A stretch of 64,000 nt of DNA, taken from positions 186,001 to 250,000 of the forward strand of contig NZ_BONF01000009.1 of NCBI RefSeq assembly GCF_016862575.1. The letters are read 5' to 3'. Below the pieces are notes generated by a model. The model made no database searches. It saw nothing but the letters and a program-made list of their open reading frames with translations, and was not told the DNA's origin. Numbering within the stretch: the stretch's first letter is position 1; each line of letters begins with the position of its first letter. Positions 24,071-36,739 of the stretch are shown piece by piece. This DNA is from Catellatospora bangladeshensis. Lineage in GTDB: Bacteria; Actinomycetota; Actinomycetes; Mycobacteriales; Micromonosporaceae. A program made the translations under genes and the position numbers.

Positions 24071-24825
24071 GGCCGGTGGTAGGCCACCAGCCTGGTGCGG
24101 TCGCCGTCCCCTGGGGCCTGCGACTGCACCAGGCCCACCCCGGGCGCGTACCAGTGCTCGATGCGCGCGCCGGGGAACAGCCGTGAGCTCTCCTCGACGG
24201 TGATCACGCCGTCGTAGGCGCCGGCGGGGACGCTGACGTGCTGCCCGGTGCCGAGCACCCGCGCGGTGTCCTCGGCGCGGCCGGGGGCGTACGCGATCCG
24301 CCACCGCTGCCCGGTGGCCGGTGCGGCGGGCATGGCGATGCCGGGCTGGGCGCCGTCGCGGCCGGCCTCCCACCGGTCGACGCCGGTGAGCACGCCCTCC
24401 ACGTAGTCGCGGCCGGCCTGGCCGAGCAGCCACACGTTGCCGTCGCGGTCCTGGGCGTACCAGGCGGTCGCGTCACGCAGGACGCCCCCGCCGGAGTCGG
24501 TGGTGACCGTGCGCACCGGCACGGTGTCGATGCCGATGATGCGGCGGGCGCCGGTCCCGGCGGTGATCTCGGTACGCACGTCGCCGTCGACGCCGGAGGC
24601 GGTGTAGTTCCAGCGCGACCCGGCCGCCAGCGGCAGGTACGGGTTGTCGACACGGCTGCTGAACCCCGCCGGATCCAGGTGCACGGGCTGGTCGCCCTGC
24701 GGCAGCGGCGACGGCGCCGGGGTCGGCGCGGGCGTGGGCGCGGCGGCCGGGACGGCGGGGGCCGGGCCGAGGAACAGGCCCGCGGTCAGGGCCAGGGCGA
24801 GGGTGAGCGGCTGCAGACGGGCCAC
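24067..24825 (-). CDS. Secreted protein of unknown function
   Basis: A 252-residue exported protein. The signal peptide is [20 protein letters not shown] with an Ala-rich cleavage region, then a Pro/Ala linker (about residues 28-45) and a beta-rich domain beginning [20 protein letters not shown]. The start is GTG at 24825, chosen to place the signal peptide at the N-terminus; the frame stays open upstream but without a signal or binding site. It has [20 protein letters not shown] and [15 protein letters not shown], as in many actinobacterial secreted proteins that lack a named activity. Confidence 0.8.
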   Translation of the reverse strand: MARLQPLTLALALTAGLFLGPAPAVPAAAPTPAPTPAPSPLPQGDQPVHLDPAGFSSRVDNPYLPLAAGSRWNYTASGVDGDVRTEITAGTGARRIIGIDTVPVRTVTTDSGGGVLRDATAWYAQDRDGNVWLLGQAGRDYVEGVLTGVDRWEAGRDGAQPGIAMPAAPATGQRWRIAYAPGRAEDTARVLGTGQHVSVPAGAYDGVITVEESSRLFPGARIEHWYAPGVGLVQSQAPGDGDRTRLVAYHRP

Positions 24826-24955
24826 GGGCTCATCGTCGCAGCCGGCCGGCGGCCGATATGCGCGTTCAGCCGTATCACACCCGGATAAGTCCCGATATTG
24901 GAAGGATGAGCGGCGTGAGCCGACACGGCGAGCCCACCACATCCTGGAGCACACC

Positions 24956-26373
24956 ATGACCGCACCGGCCGCGCCCGCGCCCGCGGACGTGTTCATCATC
25001 TTCGGCATCACCGGTGACCTGGCCAAGGTGATGACGTTCCGCTCGCTGTACCGGCTCGAGCGGCGCGGCCTGCTGACCTGCCCGATCATCGGCGTCGCCG
25101 CCGACGACTGGACCCTCGACAAGCTGCGCGAACACGCCAAGGCGTGCATCGAGGGCACCGGCGAGCCGCTCGACCCGCAGGTGTTCGACCGGTTCGCGGC
25201 GCGCCTGTCGTACGTGTCGGGCGACTTCACCGACGACGGCCTCTACGGCCGCGTCGCCGCCGCCGCGAAAGGCGCCGCGACGCCCGTGTCGTACCTGGAG
25301 ATCCCGCCGTCGCTGTTCGCGACCGTCATCAAGGGCCTGTCCGAGGCGGGGCTGACCCGCGGCGGGCGGGTGGTGGTGGAGAAGCCGTTCGGCCACGACC
25401 TGGCCTCGGCCCGCGCCCTCGCCGCAGACCTGCACCAGTACCTGGACGAGTCGCAGCTGTTCCGCATCGACCACTTCCTCGGCAAGATGGGCACCGAGGA
25501 GCTGGTGTTCCTGCGGTTCGCCAACCGGATGCTGGAACCGGTGTGGAACCGCGACCACGTCGACAACGTGCAGATCACCATGGCCGAGGACTTCGGCGTG
25601 GCCGACCGCGGCCACTTCTACGACCCGGTCGGCGCGCTGCGTGACGTCGTCGTCAACCACCTCATGCAGGTCCTGGCCGGCGGCGCGATGGAACCACCCG
25701 CCGGGCGGCACCCCGACGCGGTCAAAAACGCCCAGTTCGCCCTCTGGAGCGCGGTGCTCGACGCCGACCCGGCCCAGTACGTGCGCGGCCAGTACGACGG
25801 CTACCAGGACATCAGCGGCGTCGCGAAGGGCTCCACCACCGAGACCTACGCCGCCCTGCGCCTGGAGATCGACAACTGGCGCTGGTCGGGAGTGCCGTTC
25901 TTCATCCGCACCGGCAAGTGCCTGCCCGTGACCCAGACCGAGTTCCGGGTCGTGTTCAAGCAGCCGCCGCGGCTGGGCCTGCCCGCGTTCGCGGGCCTGA
26001 CACCGGAACCGGACCAGTTCGTCATCAAACTCGACCCGGCCACCGGCGCCCGGCTGCGCCTGAACGCCAAACGCGCCGACACCGACTTCGTCGGCCCGAT
26101 CACCATGGACATGGAGTTCGCCGCCGAAGGCGGCGAAGGCCCCACCCCATACGAGGTGCTGCTGCACGCGGCCCTGATCGGCGACGCCAACCGGTTCACC
26201 CGCCAGGACGGCGTCGAGGAGACGTGGCGCATCATGCAGCCGCTGCTGGACCACCCGTCACCGGTCGAACCGTACGCACCGGGCACGTGGGGCCCGGCCG
26301 GGGCGGACAAGCTCGTCGCCGGGCACGGCTGGCGCGGCCCCTGGATCGCCGACCCCCCACCCGGGGCCGGGTC

Positions 26374-26377
<4 letters not shown>
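24956..26377 (+). CDS. zwf: Glucose-6-phosphate 1-dehydrogenase
   Basis: A 473-residue enzyme that oxidises glucose 6-phosphate with NADP or NAD, entering the pentose phosphate pathway. The nucleotide-binding motif is [20 protein letters not shown] near the N-terminus, EKPFGHDL follows, and the catalytic signature is RIDHFLGKM with the active His. The C-terminal [12 protein letters not shown] is typical. The start is ATG 24956 after CTGGAG. It is the first gene of a six-gene operon and overlaps the next gene by four bases (GTGA). Late in the gene the codon use shifts to C- and A-ending codons. Confidence 0.95.
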
Positions 26378-28262
<1,885 letters not shown>

Positions 28263-28263
<1 letters not shown>

Positions 28264-29858
28264 TGGAAGCCTACGACGTCATCATCATCGGCACCGGCGC
28301 CGGAGGCGGCACCCTCGCCCGCTACCTCGCCCCGTCCGGCAAGCGCATCCTGCTGCTCGAACGCGGCGACTACCTGCCCCGCGAAATCGCCAACTGGGAC
28401 ACCGCCGAAGTGTTCATCGACAACCGCTACATCTCCCCCGACACCTGGTACGACCGCGCCGGCAAGGCATTCCAGCCGCAGGTCCACTACTACGTCGGCG
28501 GCGCCACCAAACTCTACGGCGCCGCCCTCTACCGGCTGCGCCGCGAAGACTTCGGCGCCATCCAGCACCACGACGGCCTGTCCCCCGCCTGGCCCATCAC
28601 CTACGAGGAGATGGAGCCCTGGTACACCATGGCCGAACAGCTCTACGAAGTCCACGGCAACCGCGGCGAAGACCCCACCGAACCGCCCGCCTCCGCGCCC
28701 TACCCCTACCCGGCGCTACGCCACGAACCCCGCATCCAGCAACTGTCCGACGACCTCACCGCCGCCGGCTACCACCCGTTCCACGCCCCCTGCGGCGTAC
28801 GCCTCAACGAAGCCGACATCAACAACAGCATCTGCATCCGCTGCGCCCGCTGCGACGGCTTCCCCTGCCCCCTGCACGCCAAATCCGACGCCGAAACGCT
28901 CGCCGTACGCCCCGCGCTCACCGCACCCAACGTCACCATGCTCACCCACGCCCACGTCGTACGCCTGGAGACCAACCCCGAAGGCACCGCCGTCACACAG
29001 GTCATCGTCGACCACGAAGGCCACGAGGAACGCTACTCGGCCGCCATCGTCGCCGTCGCCGCCGGCGCCGCCAACACCGCCAAACTCCTGCTCATGTCCG
29101 CCACCGACCGCCACCCACGCGGCCTCGCCAACGGCTCCGACCAGGTCGGCCGCAACTACATGTACCACCTGTCCCAGGCCGTGCTCGCCCTGTCCCGCGA
29201 ACCCAACGACACCGTCTTCCAGAAGACCCTCGGCCTCAACGACTTCTACTTCCGCGGCCCCGGCTTCGACTACCCCATGGGCAACATCCAGATGATCGGC
29301 AAATCCGCGCCCGACATGTACCGCGGCGAGAAACCCCTCGCGACGAAACTCGCCCCGTCATGGGCCCTGGCCGACGTCGCCCGGCACGCCGTCGACTTCT
29401 GGCTGTCCACCGAAGACCTGCCCGTACCCGGCAACCGCGTCACCGTCGCCCGCGACGGCAACATCATCCTCGACTACACACCCAGCAACCCCACCGCCGC
29501 CAAACAGCTCTACCACCAGCTCAAATCCATGCTCAAGACGATGCGGCTACACGAAGACCACCTCATCCACCGCTTCGCCTACATGAAGAGCGACATCCCC
29601 ATCGCCGGCGTCGCCCACCAGGCCGGCACCTGCCGCATGGGCACCGACCCCGCCACATCAGTCCTCGACGCCAACTGCAAAACCCACGAACTCGACAACC
29701 TGTACGTCGTCGACACCAGCTGCTTCCCCAGCATCGGCGCCGTCAACCCCGCCCTGACCGCCATGGCCAACGCCCTGCGCGTCGGCGACCACCTCATGCA
29801 CCGCCTCGGCGCCACCTTCCCGGCCGCCGCCACCACCGCACCCGGCGCCGCCCGATGA
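28263..29858 (+). CDS. GMC-family FAD oxidoreductase
   Basis: A 531-residue flavoenzyme. The FAD-binding motif is VIIIGTGAGGGTLARYLAP at residues 6-24; the C-terminal active-site region has AGVAHQAGTCRMGTDPATS and CFPSIGAVNPALTAMANALR. A four-Cys stretch CIRCARCDGFPC (about residues 192-203) is shared with a subgroup of GMC enzymes. The family oxidises alcohols or sugars; the electron acceptor and substrate are not known here. It begins within the stop of the GH15 gene (TGATG), so it is part of the operon. Confidence 0.9.
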
Positions 29859-30229
29859 ACCACGACCCCACCGCCGAATACTTCACCGGCCTCGCCGAAC
29901 ACGGCCGCTACCCGCTGCTGCGCGCCACCACCGGCACCATCCGCTTCGACCTCACCGGCAACGGCGGCCGCGGCGAACACTGGCGCGTCACCATCAACCG
30001 CGGCCACGTCGACGTCAGCCGCGGCGAACAACCCGCCGACTGCGTCGTCAAAGTCGACAAGAAACTCTTCGACGGCATCGTCACCGGCCAGGTCAACACC
30101 ATGGCCGCCATGCTCCGCGGCCAGGTCGACGTCGACGGCGACCTGCACCTCATCACCATGCTGCAACGGCTGTTCCCCGGCGGAAGACCGCCAATGCCCG
30201 AACCCGCCGCCAGGAGGCACCCCAGATGA
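29855..30229 (+). CDS. SCP2 sterol-carrier-like domain protein
   Basis: A 124-residue single-domain SCP2 protein: GTIRFDLTGNGGRGEHWRVT (about residues 27-46), then ADCVVKVDKKLFDGIVTGQV and MLRGQVDVDGDLHLITMLQR, the standard fold motifs. It would bind a hydrophobic ligand. It overlaps both neighbours by four bases, tying it closely to the GMC enzyme and the debranching enzyme. Its role between two carbohydrate enzymes is obscure; it might be a partner of the GMC enzyme. Confidence 0.88.
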   Translation: MNHDPTAEYFTGLAEHGRYPLLRATTGTIRFDLTGNGGRGEHWRVTINRGHVDVSRGEQPADCVVKVDKKLFDGIVTGQVNTMAAMLRGQVDVDGDLHLITMLQRLFPGGRPPMPEPAARRHPR

Positions 30230-32352
30230 TCCCCGCACCGACGGTCAGCACCCTGGACGGCAACACGTTCGTCGTCAGCGACACCGCCGGCGACATCGAC
30301 GCCTCACCCACCGAACCCAACGGCCTGTTCTCCTGGGACACCCGCTACCTGTCCCGCTGGATCCTCACCGTCAACGGCAGCCGCCTACGGCCCCTGTCCA
30401 CCGACGACCTGCACTACTTCGAAACCCGGTTCTTCCTCGTCCCCGGCACCGGCACCGTCTACGTCGACGCCACCTACTCCGTCATCCGCCAGCGCGCCGT
30501 CGTCGACGGCTTCCGCGAAACCCTCACCATCCTCAACCACGCCGACAACCCCATCGACCTCACCGTACGCATCGACGCCGGCGCCGACTTCGCCGACCTG
30601 TTCGAAGTCAAAGACCACCTCAAAAAGAAAGGCAAGTACTACACCCGCGTCGACCACCGGCTCCTGCTCGGCTACGAACGCGACACCTACCGCCGCGAAA
30701 CCCTCATCTCCACCACCAGCCCCGCCGACCTCGACGACGACGGCCTCACCTACACCGTCCACCTCGACCCCCACACCAGCTGGACCACCGAGATCCAGGT
30801 CGAGACCTCACTGTGGGGCTGGGCCGCCAACCAGGCCGCCCACCACCGCATCACCAGCGACGAAGACACCGCCCACACCCGCCGCGACATGGAAACCGAA
30901 CTCCAGCGCTGGCTGGAAGAAGCACCCAAACTCGAATGCGACTGGGAACCCCTCAAACACACCTACCGCCGCAGCCTCACCGACCTCGCCGCCCTGCGCT
31001 TCGCCCCCATGACCGCCGGCAAACGCAGCCTGCCCGCCGCCGGCCTGCCCTGGTTCATGACCATGTTCGGCCGCGACAGCATCCTCACCAGCCTCCAAGC
31101 CCTGCCCTTCGTACCCTCCCTCGCCGCCACCACCCTCGCCGAACTCGGCGCCCGCCAAGGCAGCCGCATCGACGACTTCCGCGACGAAGACCCCGGCAAA
31201 ATCCTCCACGAAATGCGCTACGGCGAACTCACCGCCTTCGAAGAACGACCCCACTCCCCCTACTACGGCTCCGCCGACGCCACCCCACTGTTCATCACCC
31301 TGCTCGACGAATACGAACGCTGGAGCGGCGACACCCGGCTCGCCGCCGACCTCGAATTCGAAGCCCGCGCCGCCATCAACTGGATCGACCAATACGCCGA
31401 CCTGCGCGGCGACGGCTACATCTGGTACCAGACCCGCAACCCCGAAACCGGCCTCGAAAACCAGTGCTGGAAAGACTCCTGGGACTCCATCTCCTACCAC
31501 GACGGCACCCTGCCCGGCTTCCCCCGCGCCACCTGCGAACTACAGGGCTACGCCTACGACGCCAAACGCCGCGCCGCCCGCCTCGCCCGCGACGTCTGGA
31601 AAGACCCCTCCTGGGCCGCCCAACTCGAAAAACAAGCCGCCGACCTCAAAGCCCGCTTCAACCGCGACTTCTGGATCGAAGACCAGAAGTACTACGCCCT
31701 CGCCCTCGACGCCGACGGCAACAAAGTCGACGCCCTCGGCTCCAACATCGGCCACCTCCTCTGGAGCGGCATCGTCGAACGCACCCGCGCCAAACACATC
31801 GTCGACCACCTCCTCGGCCCCCGCCTCTACTCCGGCTGGGGCATCCGCACCCTCGCCGAAGGCGAAGCCCGCTACAACCCCGTCGGCTACCACGTCGGCA
31901 CCGTCTGGCCCTTCGACAACAGCTTCATCGCCTGGGGACTACGCCGCTACGGCTACAAGAAAGAAGCCGCCCGCGTCGCCGCCGGCATCCTCGACGCCGC
32001 CGAATACTTCAACGGCCGCCTACCCGAAGCCTTCTGCGGCTACGAACGCACCGTCACCAAATACCCCGTCCCCTACCCCACCGCCTGCAGCCCACAAGCC
32101 TGGTCCACCGGCACCCCACTCCTGCTCCTCGGCACCATGCTCGGCCTGCAAGCCGTCGGACCACACCTCGTCGTCGACCCCGCCCTGCCCATGGGCATCG
32201 GCCACCTCGCCCTGCTCGACGTACCCGGCCGCTGGGGACACCGCGACGCCTACGGCCGCGGCCGCTTCCAGATCCGCGCCGAAGACCGCCGCAAACTCCG
32301 CCCCCAGCTCTCCCCACTCGAAACCGTCGTCAACCGCCGCGAGCAACGATGA
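30226..32352 (+). CDS. Amylo-alpha-1,6-glucosidase/glycogen debranching-type enzyme
   Basis: A 708-residue protein. The N-terminal domain (about residues 10-210: NTFVVSDTAGDIDASPTEPN and GLFSWDTRYLSRWILTVNG) is the glycogen debranching N-terminal module. The catalytic (alpha/alpha)6 domain has LPWFMTMFGRDSILTSLQAL, followed by DGYIWYQTRNPETGLENQCW and VGTVWPFDNSFIAWGLRRYG. It would remove alpha-1,6 glucosyl branches from glucan. The ATG overlaps the preceding stop. Third positions are almost all C, with Lys AAA and Glu GAA frequent. Confidence 0.9.
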   Translation: MIPAPTVSTLDGNTFVVSDTAGDIDASPTEPNGLFSWDTRYLSRWILTVNGSRLRPLSTDDLHYFETRFFLVPGTGTVYVDATYSVIRQRAVVDGFRETLTILNHADNPIDLTVRIDAGADFADLFEVKDHLKKKGKYYTRVDHRLLLGYERDTYRRETLISTTSPADLDDDGLTYTVHLDPHTSWTTEIQVETSLWGWAANQAAHHRITSDEDTAHTRRDMETELQRWLEEAPKLECDWEPLKHTYRRSLTDLAALRFAPMTAGKRSLPAAGLPWFMTMFGRDSILTSLQALPFVPSLAATTLAELGARQGSRIDDFRDEDPGKILHEMRYGELTAFEERPHSPYYGSADATPLFITLLDEYERWSGDTRLAADLEFEARAAINWIDQYADLRGDGYIWYQTRNPETGLENQCWKDSWDSISYHDGTLPGFPRATCELQGYAYDAKRRAARLARDVWKDPSWAAQLEKQAADLKARFNRDFWIEDQKYYALALDADGNKVDALGSNIGHLLWSGIVERTRAKHIVDHLLGPRLYSGWGIRTLAEGEARYNPVGYHVGTVWPFDNSFIAWGLRRYGYKKEAARVAAGILDAAEYFNGRLPEAFCGYERTVTKYPVPYPTACSPQAWSTGTPLLLLGTMLGLQAVGPHLVVDPALPMGIGHLALLDVPGRWGHRDAYGRGRFQIRAEDRRKLRPQLSPLETVVNRREQR

Positions 32353-33524
32353 CGACCCGCACCGAAACCACCGCCGTCAACACCGCCGGCGTCATCCAGG
32401 GCATCGTCCTCGTCACCATCCCCGCCGCCAGCACCATCCTCACCAACCCCGACCACTACGGCCTCAGCAGCTCCCAATACGGCACCATGTTCGCCCCACA
32501 GGTCATCGCCGCCATCGCCACCAGCCTCGCCGGCGCCGGCCTCGCCCGCCGCCACGGCACCCGGCCCCTCTATCTCACCGGCCTGCTCTGCTCCCTCATC
32601 TCCATGCTCCTGCTACTCGCCAGCGCCGCCGTCCAGCACCAGCCCACCGCATACCCGCTGCTGCTCGCCGCCACCGCGTTCCTCGGCGCCGGCTTCGGCC
32701 TCACCGTCCCCACCCTCAACACCCTCACCGCCGCCTTCCACCCCGCCAACGTCGACAAAGCCGTCCTCATCCTCAACGCCCTCCTCGGCCTCGGCACCGC
32801 CCTCGCCCCCGTCTTCGTCGCCCTCTTCGTCGGCCTCGGCTACTGGTGGGGACTACCCGTCCTGTCCACCCTCCTGCTCACCGCACTCCTGCTCGTCAGC
32901 CTCCGCCTGCCCCTGCAAGCCCAGACCACCGCCGAACCCACCACCGGCCACCACGGCCTGCCCGCCAGATACTGGGTCTACGCAGCCTTCGCCCTCCTCT
33001 ACGGCATCTGCGAAACCCTCAACGGCAACTGGGCCCAGCTCGACATGACCCGCAGCCTCGCCGCCGGCACCACCCTCGCCGCCCTCGCCCTCACCGCCTT
33101 CTGGGCCATGGTCACCGCAGGCCGCCTCCTCTTCGCCGCCATCACCCGCTGGCTACCCGCCCGCACCACCTACCACCTGCTGCCCTTCGCCCTCGCCGGC
33201 GTCTTCGCGATCATCACCGCACTACCCGCCGGAGCCGGCGTCCAGGGCGTGCTCGCCTTCGGCGCCGCCGGACTCTGCTGCTCCGCCCTGCTCCCCCTCA
33301 CCATCAGCTTCGGCCAGCACGAACTCACCGCATACAGCACCGCCGTCGCCGGCGGCGTCATCGCCTTCTACCAGCTCGGCTACGGCATCGCCGCCTTCGG
33401 CGCAGGACCCCTGCTCGACGCCGGCACCCCCATCTCCCGCCTCTACACCATCGGCGCCGTCATCGCCCTCGCCATGGGCCTGCTCTCCTTCGCCGTCGCC
33501 CACCGCCGCCAAGCCGCCACATGA
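32349..33524 (+). CDS. MFS transporter
   Basis: A 391-residue major facilitator with about 12 membrane segments. The N-terminal helices begin AGVIQGIVLVTIPAASTIL; the loop between helices 2 and 3 has AGLARRHGTRPLYLTGL (motif A-like). It is the last gene of the six-gene operon, starting in the stop of the debranching-type enzyme. It could export or import a sugar or its oxidation product. No substrate motif is recognised. Confidence 0.88.
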   Translation: MTTRTETTAVNTAGVIQGIVLVTIPAASTILTNPDHYGLSSSQYGTMFAPQVIAAIATSLAGAGLARRHGTRPLYLTGLLCSLISMLLLLASAAVQHQPTAYPLLLAATAFLGAGFGLTVPTLNTLTAAFHPANVDKAVLILNALLGLGTALAPVFVALFVGLGYWWGLPVLSTLLLTALLLVSLRLPLQAQTTAEPTTGHHGLPARYWVYAAFALLYGICETLNGNWAQLDMTRSLAAGTTLAALALTAFWAMVTAGRLLFAAITRWLPARTTYHLLPFALAGVFAIITALPAGAGVQGVLAFGAAGLCCSALLPLTISFGQHELTAYSTAVAGGVIAFYQLGYGIAAFGAGPLLDAGTPISRLYTIGAVIALAMGLLSFAVAHRRQAAT

Positions 33525-33579
33525 CGAAACTCCCGCCACGTCGCCGCACGACATGACGGGAGCAACCCAGCACAGCGGC

Positions 33580-34629
33580 TCACGGCCTCAGGTCGCCCGG
33601 CTCACCCGCCTCCAGCGACGTCAGCGGATCCTCACCCAGCTCGCCGCGCTGATCCAGGACGTACAGCGTGACCAGCGCCGGGACCAGGGTCACCAGCGCC
33701 ACCCCGAACCACGCCAGCATCCACTTCTGCGTGATGGCCGCTCCCGCACCATCCGCGATGGTCAGCCCGAACGGCAGCAGGTACGGGTACTGCGCCACCC
33801 CCCACGCCCAGACCAGCGCCGCCACCCCGCCCGCCGCCAGCAGCCGCAACCCGCGCACCCCGCCCCGCGCCGCCCGCATGAACGTCAGCGCCAGCAGCAC
33901 CGCCCCCGCCACCAGCAGCACCCCGCCTCGCGTCGTGAACCGGTCGAACATCTCCGGCGAATCACCCCGCAGCGCGACCAGCGCACCGATCCCGCACAGC
34001 AGCGCCACCACCCCCGTCCACAGCGCCCGCCGCCGGAAGTACTCCCGCAGCACCGGCAGCCCTCGCCGATGCGCCTCCGCGATCAGATACACCGCCGCCA
34101 GGAACGCACCCATCGCCACCGCGAGCAGCCCCACCAGGATCGACGTCGGATTCCACCAGCTCGTCACCTCGTTACCGGCCGCGTTGCCCGGCGGCACCCG
34201 GCCCGCGATGATCCCGCCCAGCGCCGCACCCAGGCAGAACGGCGTCAGCACCGCCCCCAGCCCGAACAGCACCCCCGCCACGTGCCGCCGCCCCGCCCGC
34301 GCCGCATCCTTACGCAACGCGAAGTTCGCCCCCCGCAGCACGATCCCCAGCGCCGCCAGCATCAGCGGGATGTACAGCGTCGTCATCGCCGACGCGAACG
34401 CCGTCCCGAACGCCGTCCACGTCAGCACCAGCAGGTACACCAGCCACACATGGTTGGCCTCCCACACCGGCGTGATCACCGCGTCGATCATCGAACGCAC
34501 CGCCGCGCCGCGCTCGCGGCCGCCCGCCCACAGGTCCCAGAACCCGGCGCCGTAGTCGGCCAGCCCCGACCAGGCGTACAGCGTCACGGCCAGCACGACC
34601 AGCACCGCCACCGCGTCCGCGGCGGTCAC
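33580..34629 (-). CDS. cydB: Cytochrome bd ubiquinol/menaquinol oxidase subunit II
   Basis: A 349-residue integral membrane subunit with about nine hydrophobic segments. It has YAWSGLADYGAGFWDLWAGG, VITPVWEANHVWLVYLLVLT (the conserved EANH motif) and VTLYVLDQRGELG at the end. The start is GTG 34629, which overlaps the cydA stop (GTGA); a longer frame extending back into cydA is spurious. It lies convergent with the MFS gene. No cydCD assembly genes are next to it. Confidence 0.94.
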   Translation of the reverse strand: MTAADAVAVLVVLAVTLYAWSGLADYGAGFWDLWAGGRERGAAVRSMIDAVITPVWEANHVWLVYLLVLTWTAFGTAFASAMTTLYIPLMLAALGIVLRGANFALRKDAARAGRRHVAGVLFGLGAVLTPFCLGAALGGIIAGRVPPGNAAGNEVTSWWNPTSILVGLLAVAMGAFLAAVYLIAEAHRRGLPVLREYFRRRALWTGVVALLCGIGALVALRGDSPEMFDRFTTRGGVLLVAGAVLLALTFMRAARGGVRGLRLLAAGGVAALVWAWGVAQYPYLLPFGLTIADGAGAAITQKWMLAWFGVALVTLVPALVTLYVLDQRGELGEDPLTSLEAGEPGDLRP

Positions 34630-36041
34630 GACGGTGCCTTCTCGCTGCCCGCCGCCTCGACCTCGGGCCGCGGCCCGTACGGCACCGCCTCGTCCACGAA
34701 ATCGCCCAGGTCGGCCCGCCGCCACCGGCGAGCCATGGCCCGGATCACCGCCACCGTGCCGACCGCCAGCAGCAGATACAGCACCACGACCACCGCGAAG
34801 CTGAGCCAGATGCCGTCCGCGCCGGTCACCGCGCTCGACGTGCGCTCGAAGCCGTACACGATCCACGGCTGCCGCCCCACCTCGGTGACGATCCAGCCCG
34901 CCTCGATCGCGATGTACGTCAGCACCCCGGCCGACGCGGCCAGCCACAGGAACAGCTTCGACTGCGGAAACTCACGCTTGCGCCAGTAGTGCCAGGCGAA
35001 CCAGACGACGAACAGCATCAGCAGCGTGGCGATGCCGACCATGACGTCGAACGCCCAGTGCACGATGTTGACGTTGGACGGCCGGTCGGCCGGCGCGACC
35101 GCGTCCAGCCCCTGCACATAGGTGTCGGGGCTGTTGCCGGCCAGGATCGAGTTCAGGTCGGGGATGCGCAGCCCGCCGGACACCGTGTTGGTCGCCGAGT
35201 CGTACCGGCCGAAGAAGATCTCCGCCTGGTGCGTGCCGGAGTTGGTGACCACCTCCATGGCCGCGAACTTGACCGGCATCTCCTGGAACACCCAGACCGC
35301 GATCAGGTCGCCGACCACCATCTGCAGCGGCGTGACGATCGCGGCGACCGTGAACGGGATGAGGAAGCCCAGGCGGTGGTAACGGTCGCGGCGCCCGCGC
35401 AGCCAGCCGACCGCGTACACCGACGCCACCGTGAACCCCGCCGCCATGTACGCGGCACACGCGAAGTGCAGGAACTCCCACGGCAGCGCCTTGTTGAAGA
35501 TCGCGGCGATGGGGTCGATGTCGGTGGGCCAGCCGTTCGGTCCGGGCGTGAACCCGGCCGGGGTGTTCATCCACGAGTTCGCCGCGATGATGGAGAACGC
35601 CCCCACCAGCGCGACGAGCGGGATGGGCAGCCCGAGCTTGAAATGTGTCCACGGCCTGAGCCGCTTCCAGCCGTAGATGTAGATCGCGACGAGGATGGCC
35701 TCCAGGAAGAAGGCGATGCCCTCGATCGCGAACGGCAGCCCGAACACGTCGCCGTACTTGCCGGTCAGGCCCGGCCAGAGCAGGCCCATCTCGAACGACA
35801 GCACCGTGCCGGACACCGCGCCGACCGCGAACGTCACGCCGGCCACGTGCGACCAGCGCCGGGCCAGGGTCAGCGCCGCGCGGTCGCGATGCTTGAGGCC
35901 CTTGTACTCGGCGATCAGCATGATCGCGGGCAGCGCCACCCCGAGCGGCACCAGGATGATGTGGAACATCAGTGTGAAGGCCATCTGCGAGCGCGCGGGC
36001 AGCAGCTGCGCGGGCTCGGTCGCGGCCAGTAAATCGAGCAT
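34626..36041 (-). CDS. cydA: Cytochrome bd oxidase subunit I
   Basis: A 471-residue haem-binding subunit that reduces oxygen with quinol electrons without pumping protons. Haem-ligand regions are visible: SQMAFTLMFHIILVPLG (His27), the FLHFACAAYMAAGF His, and EMPVKFAAMEVVTNSG. The quinol-loop signature EVGRQPWIVYG is present. The length suits the short-Q-loop type. I chose the ATG at 36041 with GGGGAG upstream rather than the in-frame ATG 33 bases upstream. It lies in a two-gene operon with cydB. Confidence 0.95.
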   Translation of the reverse strand: MLDLLAATEPAQLLPARSQMAFTLMFHIILVPLGVALPAIMLIAEYKGLKHRDRAALTLARRWSHVAGVTFAVGAVSGTVLSFEMGLLWPGLTGKYGDVFGLPFAIEGIAFFLEAILVAIYIYGWKRLRPWTHFKLGLPIPLVALVGAFSIIAANSWMNTPAGFTPGPNGWPTDIDPIAAIFNKALPWEFLHFACAAYMAAGFTVASVYAVGWLRGRRDRYHRLGFLIPFTVAAIVTPLQMVVGDLIAVWVFQEMPVKFAAMEVVTNSGTHQAEIFFGRYDSATNTVSGGLRIPDLNSILAGNSPDTYVQGLDAVAPADRPSNVNIVHWAFDVMVGIATLLMLFVVWFAWHYWRKREFPQSKLFLWLAASAGVLTYIAIEAGWIVTEVGRQPWIVYGFERTSSAVTGADGIWLSFAVVVVLYLLLAVGTVAVIRAMARRWRRADLGDFVDEAVPYGPRPEVEAAGSEKAPS

Positions 36042-36242
36042 GTAGCGCTCCCCGTGCGCTGGACGTCGATTCACCTTAACAACGACAAATCGCCCAAGCC
36101 CCGCTCTTCAGTCGGTGAGCCGGGCGAAGCCCGTCCGCATTGGTCTTCTGGGGCGCGGGGGGTCACACCCCGTAAGCCATCCTAGGATTCTGGGATATAG
36201 GGCATGGCGTGCTTGTCCGTGCGGTGATGGTGGCTGTCTGGA

Positions 36243-36560
36243 TCAGCCGAGGTGGGCGAATCGCACCCTGGCCGAGCGGACCAGCGAGTGCATCGGCGCG
36301 CTAACATCCGGGCGGGTCCGCAGGGCGTCCTCCAGCCTGAACCGCCACTTGCCCGCTTCGACACTGCGTACGTCCGGCCGGACCGCGGCCGCGAGCTGCG
36401 TCCGGGTCTGCTCCAGCGGCTGGCGCCAGGCGGACCCGAGCACCGCCGCCAGCTCGTCGGCGAACCACTCGAAGTGCGCGCCGCCGGCTTCCGCCGCGGT
36501 GACCAGCATCCTGGCCGCGTCCCAGGCTATCCGTGGCTGGTGCAGCACAGCCGCTTCCAT
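36243..36560 (-). CDS. Small protein of unknown function
   Basis: A 105-residue helical, soluble protein: MEAAVLHQPRIAWDAARMLV, then GGAHFEWFADELAAVLGSAW and ALRTRPDVSAPMHSLVRSAR. GGGGAGG lies four bases before the ATG, which supports it as a real gene. No family is recognised. It is isolated between cydAB and the repeat-bearing gap before the coiled-coil gene. Confidence 0.6.
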   Translation of the reverse strand: MEAAVLHQPRIAWDAARMLVTAAEAGGAHFEWFADELAAVLGSAWRQPLEQTRTQLAAAVRPDVRSVEAGKWRFRLEDALRTRPDVSAPMHSLVRSARVRFAHLG

Positions 36561-36739
36561 GAGGCCTCCCCGTCGAGGTGCGGTCAGTCTTCAAAGGCTA
36601 GTGAGGCCGCAGCCGGATCCACATCCGTCGAAAGGCCAGCCCCTGTTTCGGCCTGGCGCGGCCGGCACCGGGCCAGGGCCTGGAAGGCCAGGCGGTGTGC
36701 GAGGGCACCGCCCCTACACCGTCCTAGGAGACTGGTTCT

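Noticed and set aside
33553-34989. Plus-strand open frame of 478 codons opposite cydB
   Set aside because: Arg/Gln/His-rich low-complexity shadow of the minus-strand membrane gene.
34989-36032. Plus-strand open frame of 347 codons opposite cydA
   Set aside because: No recognisable fold; composition is that of an antisense frame.
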